Origin: Phycisphaeraceae bacterium
GTDB taxonomy: Bacteria; Planctomycetota; Phycisphaerae; Phycisphaerales; Phycisphaeraceae
NCBI GenBank assembly: GCA_003552605.1
Contig: PUNN01000337.1
Coordinates: forward strand, 1-26,845
Direction: 5' to 3'
Length of the DNA: 26,845 bases
Shown piece after piece: positions 1-7,168 of the stretch. Each line of letters starts with the position of its first letter. The stretch's first letter is position 1. The position numbers and the translations under genes are program-made. The notes under the pieces were generated by a model. That model did no database searches, was not told where the DNA came from, and was given only the letters and a program-made list of their open reading frames with translations.

Positions 1-21
1 CCGAGTTGTCAGTGCCGGCAT
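1..21 (-). CDS. Start of a divergent gene, cut by the window edge
   Basis: Read on the minus strand, positions 34-28 give a full Shine-Dalgarno sequence (AAGGAGG). Six bases later an ATG at 21-19 opens a frame of seven codons (MPALTTR) that runs off the window. The strength and spacing of the ribosome binding site are the only evidence. No function can be given. The gene would be transcribed divergently from manB, so the roughly 200-base gap between them should hold both promoters; a small inverted repeat (TGCCGC/GCGGCA, about 49-68) lies inside it. Confidence 0.5.
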
Positions 22-235
22 CACGGACCTCCTTGTATAAACCGACCTGCCGCCTTCCGTAGCGGCAACCGCGTATAGCATATCACCCCCACCCCACCCC
101 GCGAGGAGTGTCATGCACCCGCTGGCGGCCCGGCCGGCGTGATGAGCCTGAAATCCCCGCCCCCACCGTGTAACATCGCCGGCCCGCGGCGGGCGGCACC
201 GCTGCTCCCCGCCGATGCCCTACAGGAGCCTGACC

Positions 236-1630
236 ATGCTGGAAAAGATATTCAAGGCATACGACGTCCGCGCCATCTATCCCGACATGCTCGATGAGCA
301 GGATGCATGGAAGATCGGTTTTGCCACCGCCCGCTTCCTCGCAGAGGGGCGATCCGGCACGATTCTCATCAGCCGCGACATGCGACCGAGCAGCACTTCG
401 TTGAGCGAGGCGCTTGCCGAGGGCATCCGCTGTGCCGGCTGCGATGTGATCGACCTCGGCCTGTGCGACACCTCGTTCATCTACTTTGCCGTGAATCATC
501 TCGGGGCCATCGGTGGCATCCAGACCACGGCCAGTCACAACCCGATCGAGTACAACGGCTTCAAGATTTCCGGCCGCGAGGCGCGGCCGATCGGTGCGGA
601 CACGGGCCTGAAGGAAATTCAGCGCCTGGCCCTGGAGTTGCCGGCCGATCACGGCCCGGGCAGCCTCGAGGTGAAAGGCCGGTATGAGCAGCAGGACCTG
701 TGGGGCCCGTACCGCGAGCACGTTCTCAGCTTCTTCACCCCGCCGCGAAAGCCCACGAAGGTCTTTGTCGATGCCTCCAATGGCATGGCCGGGGTGCTGG
801 TGCCGAAGGTGTTCGAGGGGCTCGAGAACCTCGAGATCATCCCGCTTAACTTCGAGATCGGCAAGGGCTTTGCCCATGAGCCCAACCCGCTCGTGGCCGA
901 GAACATGGTGCCGACCCAGGAAGGGGTGCGCCAGCACCAGGCTCACCTCGGGGCGTGCTTCGATGGCGATGCCGACCGCTGCATGTTCACCGATGAAAAA
1001 GGCAACATCCTCGGCTGCGATCACCTGACGGCGCTGCTGACCACGCGATTCGCAGAAAAATACGCCCCGACAGCCATCGCATACGACCTGCGCTCGAGCA
1101 AGGTGGTGCAAGAGACGATTGAGGCCCACCAGTGCCGGCCGGTGCGGAGCCGGGTGGGGCATGTTTTCATGAAGGCGGCCCTTCGCGAGCATGGCGCCGT
1201 CTTCGGCGGTGAGCTTTCTGGCCACTTCTACTACCGCGACAATTACAACGCCGACTCGGGGGCGATCACCTTTGCCCTGGTGTTGAGCATGCTCGGGCAG
1301 CAGGACCGGCCGATGAGCGAGCTGATCGCGCCGTTTCTCAAGTACCCGCAATCCGGTGAGATCAACTTCCGCGTCGAGGATAAGGCGGCCGTGCTTGATG
1401 CACTGCGGCAGCGCTACAGCAAGACCGCTGAGGTCGATGACCTCGATGGGGTCACCATTGATGCCTGGGAAAAGCCGGCGGCCGAGGGCGGCGGCTTCTG
1501 GTTCAACGTCAGGCCGAGCAACACCGAGCCGCTGTTGCGCTTCAATGCCGAGGCGCAGGATCAGCAGACACTTGCGAGAATGCTCGCTGAAGTGCAGCCC
1601 ATGCTTGGCGAGCACGTCGACGGGCATTGA
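236..1630 (+). CDS. manB: Phosphomannomutase/phosphoglucomutase, ManB/CpsG type
   Basis: Alpha-D-phosphohexomutase that interconverts hexose 1- and 6-phosphates in the cytoplasm, feeding GDP-mannose or UDP-glucose for polysaccharide synthesis. At 464 aa it has the family's usual length. Visible motifs are the phosphoserine loop TASHNP (Ser100), the metal loop DGDADR (243-248), the sugar-binding GELSGH stretch, and the C-terminal phosphate loop RPSNTEP (from Arg426). The N-terminal KAYDVR and the segment after the active serine (YNGFK, ARPIGADTGL) resemble enterobacterial CpsG/ManB more than GlmM. I chose the ATG at 236 because an AGGAG at 224-228 lies 7 bases ahead and the protein then begins at the family's usual MLEKIFKAYDVR; the in-frame ATG at 215 lacks a ribosome binding site. 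Substrate preference (mannose or glucose) cannot be read from sequence alone. Confidence 0.93.
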   Translation: MLEKIFKAYDVRAIYPDMLDEQDAWKIGFATARFLAEGRSGTILISRDMRPSSTSLSEALAEGIRCAGCDVIDLGLCDTSFIYFAVNHLGAIGGIQTTASHNPIEYNGFKISGREARPIGADTGLKEIQRLALELPADHGPGSLEVKGRYEQQDLWGPYREHVLSFFTPPRKPTKVFVDASNGMAGVLVPKVFEGLENLEIIPLNFEIGKGFAHEPNPLVAENMVPTQEGVRQHQAHLGACFDGDADRCMFTDEKGNILGCDHLTALLTTRFAEKYAPTAIAYDLRSSKVVQETIEAHQCRPVRSRVGHVFMKAALREHGAVFGGELSGHFYYRDNYNADSGAITFALVLSMLGQQDRPMSELIAPFLKYPQSGEINFRVEDKAAVLDALRQRYSKTAEVDDLDGVTIDAWEKPAAEGGGFWFNVRPSNTEPLLRFNAEAQDQQTLARMLAEVQPMLGEHVDGH

Positions 1631-1656
1631 CTTGAAATTGTTACCATATGAAACGG

Positions 1657-1678
1657 TGACCCGATGAAACGCGGGTCA
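1657..1678 (+). terminator. Small hairpin after manB
   Basis: A 7-bp perfect inverted repeat TGACCCG/CGGGTCA with an 8-base loop begins 27 bases after the manB stop. There is no T-run after it, so it may be a weak or factor-dependent terminator, an RNA-end stabiliser, or chance. Confidence 0.35.
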
Positions 1679-1716
1679 TGGAACCCCGACCTGTCCCTCT
1701 TTGATCCGAGCCTGCC

Positions 1717-3696
1717 ATGCCCTTGAAGCTCCCCTTCCGCCAGATTCACCTCGACTTCCACACGAGCATCGCCATCGGCGATGTGGGCCACGGCTGGGAC
1801 CGCCGCGCCTTCATCGAGACCCTCGATCAGGCGCGGGTCAACAGCGTGACCGTCTTCGCCAAGTGTCACCACGGCCATCTTTACTACCAGACCGACCGGC
1901 CGGAGCGACACCCAACCCTGCCACGCGGGCTCGACCTGCTCGGTGAGCAGATCGAGGTGCTGCATGAGCGCGACATGCAGGCGCCGATCTACATCAGCGT
2001 CCTGTTCGATGAGTACGCCGCGAACCAGCATCCCGAATGGATCGCGCGGCGGCCGGATGGCGCGCCGGTGCGGGGCGGCCCCTTCATCGCCGACTGGTCC
2101 ATCCTCGACATGACCAGCCCTTACCAGGAATTCCTCGCCGAGCAGATTGATGAGGTGCTTCGCACGTTCGCGCCCACTGATGGCATTTTCCTCGACATCT
2201 GCTTCGATGTGCAAAGCGCCACGCCCTGGGCCATCGACAGCATGAAGAAGGCCGGGCTCGACCCCACCGATCCGGCCGACCGTGCCCGCCACGCCCGGCA
2301 GGTCACGCGCAACTACATGACCCGGTTCAAGCGGATGGTCGATCAGGCGCACAAGGGCAATCCGTGCAAGATCTGGTTCAACAGCCGGCCCAAGGCCCTG
2401 CTTGGTGAAGAGAAGAAATATCTTCGCCACGTCGAGATCGAGGCTTTGCCCACCGGTGGCTGGGGCTACAGCTACTTCCCGCTGAACGTGCGCTTCGCAC
2501 GCAACTTCGGCCTGCCGGTGATCGGGATGACGGCGCGTTTTCACAAGAGCTGGGCCGACTTCGGCGGGCTCAAGCCGCAGGCCGCGCTGATGTACGAGTG
2601 CTGTCAGATGCTCGCCCACGGCGCCGGGTGCAGCATTGGCGATCAGCTTCATCCCCGCGGCACGCTCGACCCGGCCGCGTATGAACTGATCGGCAGCGTC
2701 TACCGCCACGTCGAGGCATGCGAGCCGTGGTGCGAGGATGCAAAGCCCGTGACCGAGGCGGCGGTCATCCGGCCGGTGGATGGGCCGTATCACGTCGAGC
2801 CCGGCGGTACGGAAGAAGGCGTGGTCAGGGCGCTTCAGCAGCTCCACGTGCAGTTCGACTTCATTCCACCCGGGCACAAGCTCGATGATTACGCGCTTAT
2901 CATCGTACCCGAGCACGTCCGCATCGATGCCGAACTCGCGGCGAAGCTCAAGGCGCGCGTGGATGGGGGTGCTGCGATGCTTGTCTGCGGCGAAGCGCTG
3001 CTCGATCCGGCGGGTGAATCGGCCGAGCCCGTGCTCGACCGCCTCGGTATCCACATCGATGGCCCGAGCGATTACGGGACCACCTACATGCGACTGCTGC
3101 CGGAACTGACCGGGGCCGACCCCAAGACCGACCCGGTGATGTACGAGCGGGGCCTGCAACTGCGGCCGCGGCGGGGCAGTGAGGGGCTGGCGCGGATCGT
3201 CGAACCCTATTTCGAGCGCTCGTGGGAACACTTCTGCTCACACGCGCAGACGCCCACGGACAAGCCGGGCAACGCCTGGTGCGTGGTCGGCAGCGGCCGC
3301 ACCATCAGCATCGCCTACCCGATCTTCAAAGCCTTCGCCACGCACGGCAACATCGCGTACCGCGATCTGCTCGGCCACTGCATCGACCGGCTGCTACCCC
3401 ATCGCCTGATCCAGACCGAAGCCCCGAGCCATGTCGAGATGACGCTGATGCGTAAGCGCCGCCAGCACATCGTTCACGTGCTCAGCTTCGCCCCGCAGCG
3501 CCGAACGCCGACGCTCGACATCGTGGAAGAGGCCACACCGCTTCGCCACCTGCCACTGGCCATCCACCGTGACAGCAAACCCCGCCGCGTCTACACCGCG
3601 CCTTACGAGCGCGAGCTTGAATACGAATACCGCGATGGCTATGTCCACATCAGCCTGAGCACGGATGACGGCCACGTGATGGTGGTGATCGAATAA
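1717..3696 (+). CDS. GHL6-like putative glycoside hydrolase with beta-galactosidase-trimerisation-like domain
   Basis: 659-aa protein without a signal peptide, so probably cytoplasmic. The N-terminal half (about 1-340) opens with the HLDFHTS motif typical of hypothetical glycosyl hydrolase 6 (GHL6) proteins and looks like a TIM barrel. Candidate barrel motifs are KCHHGHLYY, a DGIFLDICFD strand end with acidic residues, IWFNSRP, and E/G-rich segments near EIEALPTGGWGY. A middle region (about 375-440, LIIVPEHVRIDAELAAKLKARVDGG) has the alternating pattern of the class-I-glutaminase-like trimerisation domain found behind GH42 and relatives. The C-terminal part is beta-rich. Relatives are usually annotated as beta-galactosidase-trimerisation or alpha-L-fucosidase-like proteins, and I know of no settled substrate. 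No clear Shine-Dalgarno precedes the start; ATG 1717 was chosen because HLDFHTS lies right behind it. It follows manB by 86 bases on the same strand. Confidence 0.72.
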   Translation: MPLKLPFRQIHLDFHTSIAIGDVGHGWDRRAFIETLDQARVNSVTVFAKCHHGHLYYQTDRPERHPTLPRGLDLLGEQIEVLHERDMQAPIYISVLFDEYAANQHPEWIARRPDGAPVRGGPFIADWSILDMTSPYQEFLAEQIDEVLRTFAPTDGIFLDICFDVQSATPWAIDSMKKAGLDPTDPADRARHARQVTRNYMTRFKRMVDQAHKGNPCKIWFNSRPKALLGEEKKYLRHVEIEALPTGGWGYSYFPLNVRFARNFGLPVIGMTARFHKSWADFGGLKPQAALMYECCQMLAHGAGCSIGDQLHPRGTLDPAAYELIGSVYRHVEACEPWCEDAKPVTEAAVIRPVDGPYHVEPGGTEEGVVRALQQLHVQFDFIPPGHKLDDYALIIVPEHVRIDAELAAKLKARVDGGAAMLVCGEALLDPAGESAEPVLDRLGIHIDGPSDYGTTYMRLLPELTGADPKTDPVMYERGLQLRPRRGSEGLARIVEPYFERSWEHFCSHAQTPTDKPGNAWCVVGSGRTISIAYPIFKAFATHGNIAYRDLLGHCIDRLLPHRLIQTEAPSHVEMTLMRKRRQHIVHVLSFAPQRRTPTLDIVEEATPLRHLPLAIHRDSKPRRVYTAPYERELEYEYRDGYVHISLSTDDGHVMVVIE

Positions 3697-4326
3697 CACC
3701 GCAGCGGCCCGGCTGTGCTGCAACCGCCCTGCACCGCCCAGCGCCAGCGATCACAGCCAGACGACACACTGCCATACACGCATCCATGGCTTTTCCCTGG
3801 TCCCGACCTGCCATCGGACAGTGGAATCCGGCCCTCGATGCCCCAAAAGCAAACTGCAAGCGCCGGCACGCGCAGAAATCTCCTTCTGCGTTTTCCGCGT
3901 TTTCCGTAGTTCCTCCCACACTCAACCGTCGCTCACCACCGCACTCCACCGGATCGCAACCGCAACGACACAGCCACAGTATTGACACGCCAGAACCCGC
4001 GGCGCGCACAGATGATGGATACCCGGGCACATGTTGTTGAAGCAGCAATTCCTGCCTTGCCCTCTTTCGTGTAGTTCGCGCATTTCGTAGTTCCATCCCC
4101 ACCTACCCGTTTCCATTGATGACCCGATGTCCGGAACCAAGGTGTTCAGGGTGGCATCGTCAGCGGGCTTTCCGCAGCGCGTATCATGTACCCGCAATCC
4201 GCAGTCCCGTTCTGCATCGATGGCACAATCGCCCGTTCGTGGTAGACTACGGGCTGTGTGCCCCGCCTCGTACCGGCAGCCGTGTGGCTGCGGCTTACCC
4301 GCCACGCCTTGCCTGAGAGATGGTCG
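3697..4326 (+). repeat. Gene-free gap with degenerate repeat remnants
   Basis: No convincing gene is seen. At 3883-3917 and 4063-4102 there are two TTTTCCGCG/TTTCGTG-type ladders of 9-base steps ending in CCGTAGTTC or CGTAGTTC. They match the two ladders of the 375-bp repeat units found at 6281-7062 and 19535-20456, but the sequence between them has diverged, so this is a decayed partial unit. At 4149-4188 a copy of the REP-like palindrome family begins with GGGTGGCATCGTCAGCGGGC; its 3' half is altered and reads into CGTATCATGTACC, resembling the end of the MITE-like element described at 10571. Open frames here are products of the low-complexity ladders. Confidence 0.55.
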
Positions 4327-5940
4327 ATGCGCCTGAGTATTCGATGCGCCTGCCGCCTCTTGCTTGTCATCGCGGGCATCGCGGCGATGCCGGTGAATCT
4401 GCCGACAACCGCGTGGGCCGATGATTTGTTAACCCACACCACCAGCGAAGCGCTGTTTCGAGAATTCATGAACGCACCCGACCACCATCCCAACCTCCCC
4501 AATATCTCCCATGCTGGCTATCGCTACAGCGAACGGCCACTGCCCGAACCGCCCGTGGTAGCCAACGTGCGCGAGCACGGTGCGCAGGGTGACGGCGAAA
4601 CCGATGACAGTGATGCCTTCGACAAGGCCATCGACGTCGCGGCCGAAGCCGGCGGTGGCGCCGTGCTCGTCCCCGCCGGCGACTACCGCCTCACGCGCGT
4701 ACTGGCGCTGAATGAATCGGGCATCGTGCTGCGCGGCGAGGGGCCGCGAGAGACAGCGCTGCGCTTCGAAAAGCCGGTCAACGACCTGTTCGAACGCGGG
4801 CAGAACATCAACGGTTCCTGGTACGGCGGCCTGATCTGGATCGAGCCCGATGGCCCGCAAGCCCCCTTCGAGGGTCTCTCTCCCGGCCCCGATGCCATCA
4901 CGATCACCACCACTGCGGAAAAAGGTGACCGCGACATCACCGTCACACCTGAGCAGGCCCGGCGTCTTGAGCAACACACCGGCCGGCCCATCATGATGAG
5001 TTGGCGTGGCGACATTGAACTTGCCCGCCACATCGCCGGCCACGAGTCCATGCACGATGCCCACTTCGGCAACCTCGGCGGTGCGATGCGCGATGGTGTG
5101 CTCACCTGGCACTGGGTCAATGAGATCGAGGCCGTGGACGATGACCGCATCCGGTTCCGCAAGCCGCTGCGACTCGATGTGCGGGATGACTGGGAACTCA
5201 TCCTCGACCCCGGGGCGCCCTTCATCGAGGAAGTCGGGGTCGAGCAACTGTCCATCCGTTTCCCTGAAACCGAAAAGCGGCCGCATCTTCGCGAGGAGGG
5301 TTACAACGGCATCATGCTCAGCCGCGCGGCGCATTGCTGGGTGCGCCACGTCTGGATCGAGCATGCCGACAACGGCATCATCGTCACCAACGCCTCGGCT
5401 AACAACACGCTGTCGCGCTGGCGGCTGTCCGGCCGGCCCAACCACCACGGGACGATGTGCCGTGCGAGCGTGCATGACAATCTGTTCGAGGATTTCCGCA
5501 TCGAATCACGGCCCGATCACGGGCTCAACACCGAGGGGCTCAGCAGTGGCAACGTATGGCGCCGCGGCAAGCTCGAGCATGGCACGTTCGATTCCCACGG
5601 TGGGATGTCGTTCGATTCGGTCCGCACCGCCATCGAGATGACCAACACCGGTGGCCCGGGCGGGCGGCGTGATTTCGGCCCCTTCAACGGCCGCCGGATG
5701 GTCCACTGGAACATCCACATCACCGGCGATCGCGCCGACTGGGTCGCTCAGCCGGCATTGATGCCCACCGGTGCGCTGGTGGGCATCCGGGGCGTCGAAC
5801 TCGACCGCCGCGACCACGACCTCTGGCTGATGCCCGATGGCCTTGACAAGGGCTGCATCATTGCAGACTGGGATGAGGTGCCCGAACCTGCGGACCTGTT
5901 CGAAGCACAATTGCAACACCGTCTCAACGGTCGCGACTGA
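4327..5940 (+). CDS. Secreted right-handed beta-helix protein, pectate lyase superfamily (Pectate_lyase_3-like)
   Basis: 537-aa protein with a signal peptide: MRLSIRCACR, a hydrophobic stretch LLLVIAGIAA, and a likely signal-peptidase site after Ala-Trp-Ala at 29-31. From about residue 78 it shows the pattern VREHGAQGDGETDDSDAF, then GGGAVLVPAGDY and IVLRGEG. This is the hallmark N-terminus of Pectate_lyase_3/GH55-type beta helices, where Gly-Asp-Gly-x-x-Asp-Asp-x-x-Ala marks the first coil. Repeated short turns with Asn ladders follow (IIVTNASANNTLSRWRL, NTEGLSSGNVW). Likely role: polysaccharide cleavage or binding outside the cytoplasm; lyase and hydrolase activity cannot be told apart. ATG 4327 was chosen over an in-frame GTG at 4258 because it starts the signal peptide and has GAGAG upstream. 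It stands alone between two repeat-filled gaps. Confidence 0.78.
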   Translation: MRLSIRCACRLLLVIAGIAAMPVNLPTTAWADDLLTHTTSEALFREFMNAPDHHPNLPNISHAGYRYSERPLPEPPVVANVREHGAQGDGETDDSDAFDKAIDVAAEAGGGAVLVPAGDYRLTRVLALNESGIVLRGEGPRETALRFEKPVNDLFERGQNINGSWYGGLIWIEPDGPQAPFEGLSPGPDAITITTTAEKGDRDITVTPEQARRLEQHTGRPIMMSWRGDIELARHIAGHESMHDAHFGNLGGAMRDGVLTWHWVNEIEAVDDDRIRFRKPLRLDVRDDWELILDPGAPFIEEVGVEQLSIRFPETEKRPHLREEGYNGIMLSRAAHCWVRHVWIEHADNGIIVTNASANNTLSRWRLSGRPNHHGTMCRASVHDNLFEDFRIESRPDHGLNTEGLSSGNVWRRGKLEHGTFDSHGGMSFDSVRTAIEMTNTGGPGGRRDFGPFNGRRMVHWNIHITGDRADWVAQPALMPTGALVGIRGVELDRRDHDLWLMPDGLDKGCIIADWDEVPEPADLFEAQLQHRLNGRD

Positions 5941-6047
5941 CCACCGGCGCTCCAATCACGCATTCACCGCAACGGCACTGGAGATGCAAGCCCACGAGGC
6001 CGCGCAGCGTTAGCCGTCTCGCGGGGTCGTATCGGATGATGGGCCGC

Positions 6048-6087
6048 CATAGCCATCAGCCGAAGATGACTGCCGACCATGCCATCC
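6048..6087 (-). repeat. REP-like palindrome, copy in minus orientation
   Basis: Read on the minus strand this is GGATGGCATGGTCGG, then a stem CAGTC/GGCTG around ATCTTC, then GATGGCTATG. It follows the same layout as the copies at 10600 and 16998 but with different stem bases. It lies 107 bases after the beta-helix gene. Confidence 0.6.
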
Positions 6088-6115
6088 AAGCTACATGCGT
6101 TCGCCTGCCTGGCCG

Positions 6116-6161
6116 GTGTCCTGCATCCCCCTCACCCCAGCCCTCTCCCGAGGGGAGAGGG
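6116..6161. repeat. MITE-like end plus CCCTC hairpin
   Basis: GTGTCCTGCATCCCC at 6116-6130 matches the right terminus (GTGTCATGCACC) of the element at 10571-10776 with two changes. It stands in the same order relative to the minus-oriented palindrome, so 6048-6130 may be the right half of a decayed copy. It runs directly into CCCCTCACCCCAGCCCTCTCCC followed by GGGGAGAGGG (6127-6161), a palindrome of a type common in bacterial gaps and present twice more at 22.66-22.77 kb. Confidence 0.45.
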
Positions 6162-6452
6162 AGAGACAAGGAAGCACCCGGTATCTTCAGACCGCAGTGC
6201 AACAGAATGAATCAGCAATATCTGCCCCCCTCGCATCCGCTGTCCGTGCAAAAGGGCAGCACATCGCTCAGATCACTTCCCTTTCTGCGATTTCCGCGTC
6301 TTCCGTAGTTTGTCCCCTTTCCCATCATTGCGATGACGCAAGCAGCATTCCACAGTAGATTTTTCGTGTCTTTCGTGCTTTCTGTAGTGTCCTCTCCCAT
6401 CGCTTTCCCCTCGTAGTTCCACCATGCACTGACCTGACGCCCCGCTACCTTG

Positions 6453-6575
6453 TTCACCCTCGTTGAAGCAGGTCATCACCACCTGGACATTCCTACCGCT
6501 CGCTCATGTCTCGCTTTAGTCGCATGATCGTTCGAGGCCGTCACGCCACGGGAGTGAGAAAGGCAACTACGAAAA
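6453..6575 (-). pseudogene. Decayed 3' end of pth inside repeat unit A1
   Basis: Translated on the minus strand in the pth frame this gives LERSCD, stop, SET, stop, AS, then VQVVMTCFNEGE. The intact pth reads LERACDCIEAWAEGEDIQ and then VVMSRFNGG, stop. A base is missing just before the old stop codon (CCTCG instead of CCTCCG on the + strand), so the frame runs past it. The 12-base internal duplication of pth (PALE repeated) is absent. No complete gene is present. Confidence 0.75.
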
Positions 6576-6828
6576 ACCCTAAATACACGAAATCCTGATC
6601 TGTGTAACAGACTCGCCCCACAGAGGTGCGCATTGGCGCGCCGTTCACCCTCTCCTTTTCCGCGTTTTCTGCGTTTTCCGTAGTTTCTCCCCTGCCCCAT
6701 CATCGTGATGACGCAAGCAGCATCCTACAATGGTTTTTTCGTGTCTTTCGTGCTTTTCGTAGTTTCTTCTCCCATCGCTATCACCTCCACAGTTCCACCA
6801 TGCGCTTTGCCGGTGCCGCTCTATCTTG

Positions 6829-6946
6829 TTCACCCTCATTGAAGCAGAACATCAACACATGGATATTCTTTCCGCTCGTGTCTCCATGCAGTCGAATGAT
6901 CGTTCGATGCCGTCACGCCACGAAAGTGAGGAAGGCAACCACGAAA
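6829..6946 (-). pseudogene. Decayed 3' end of pth inside repeat unit A2
   Basis: The minus strand in the pth frame reads IERSFDCMETRAERISMC and then a stop. The aligned Trp codon of pth has become CGA here, where the other three remnants have TGA. The same one-base deletion before the old stop codon is present. It is the most diverged of the four remnants. Confidence 0.6.
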
Positions 6947-7081
6947 AACCCTAAATACACGAAATTCTGATCCCTGCAGAAGCTCTACCCCACAGAGGTG
7001 CGTGTTGGCGCGCCGCTCGCTCCCCCCTGTTCCGCATCTTCTCCGTTTCCCGTGGCTTCTCCGCCAACTATCGGGCCGCAA

Positions 7082-7112
7082 TTGGCGTATCCGCACTGCG
7101 AAACGATATAAT
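7082..7112 (+). promoter_or_regulatory. Sigma-70-like promoter of the GH52 gene
   Basis: A perfect TATAAT stands at 7107-7112 with TTGGCG at 7082-7087, spaced 19 bases, which is long but tolerable. It lies 57 bases ahead of the GH52 start and directly after the last repeat ladder, in otherwise AT-poor sequence. Confidence 0.45.
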
Positions 7113-7168
7113 CCAGCCAGAACAGGCAGTCGAGCTGCGAACTGGCATGCCAAACCGTGAGTTGAAAC

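Larger units (their letters stand above)
6281..7062 (+). repeat. Two tandem 375-bp repeat units plus the start of a third
   Basis: Unit A1 spans about 6281-6654, unit A2 about 6655-7028, and a trailing fragment reaches 7062. Matching landmarks are offset by 372-376 bases. Order within a unit: a ladder of 9-base steps (TTTTCCGCG TTTTCTGCG, ending CCGTAG); CCCCATCATCGTGATGACGCAAGCAGCAT; a second ladder (TTTTTCGTG TCTTTCGTG, ending CGTAGTTTC); a pth-like segment; an inverted version of the second ladder (GGCAACTACGAAAAACCC and on); and CCCCACAGAGGTGCG. The same unit occurs at 19535-20456. The strand given is arbitrary. Open frames rich in Lys, His and Arg across these ladders are artefacts of the 9-base period. 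Confidence 0.85.

Noticed and set aside
83..1627. Long minus-strand open frame opposite manB (and similar ones opposite the GHL6, beta-helix, GH52, glmS and clpB genes)
   Set aside because: These follow from high GC third positions in the real genes. They have no family motifs, no ribosome binding sites and a composition rich in Arg, Ala, His and Gly typical of antisense frames.
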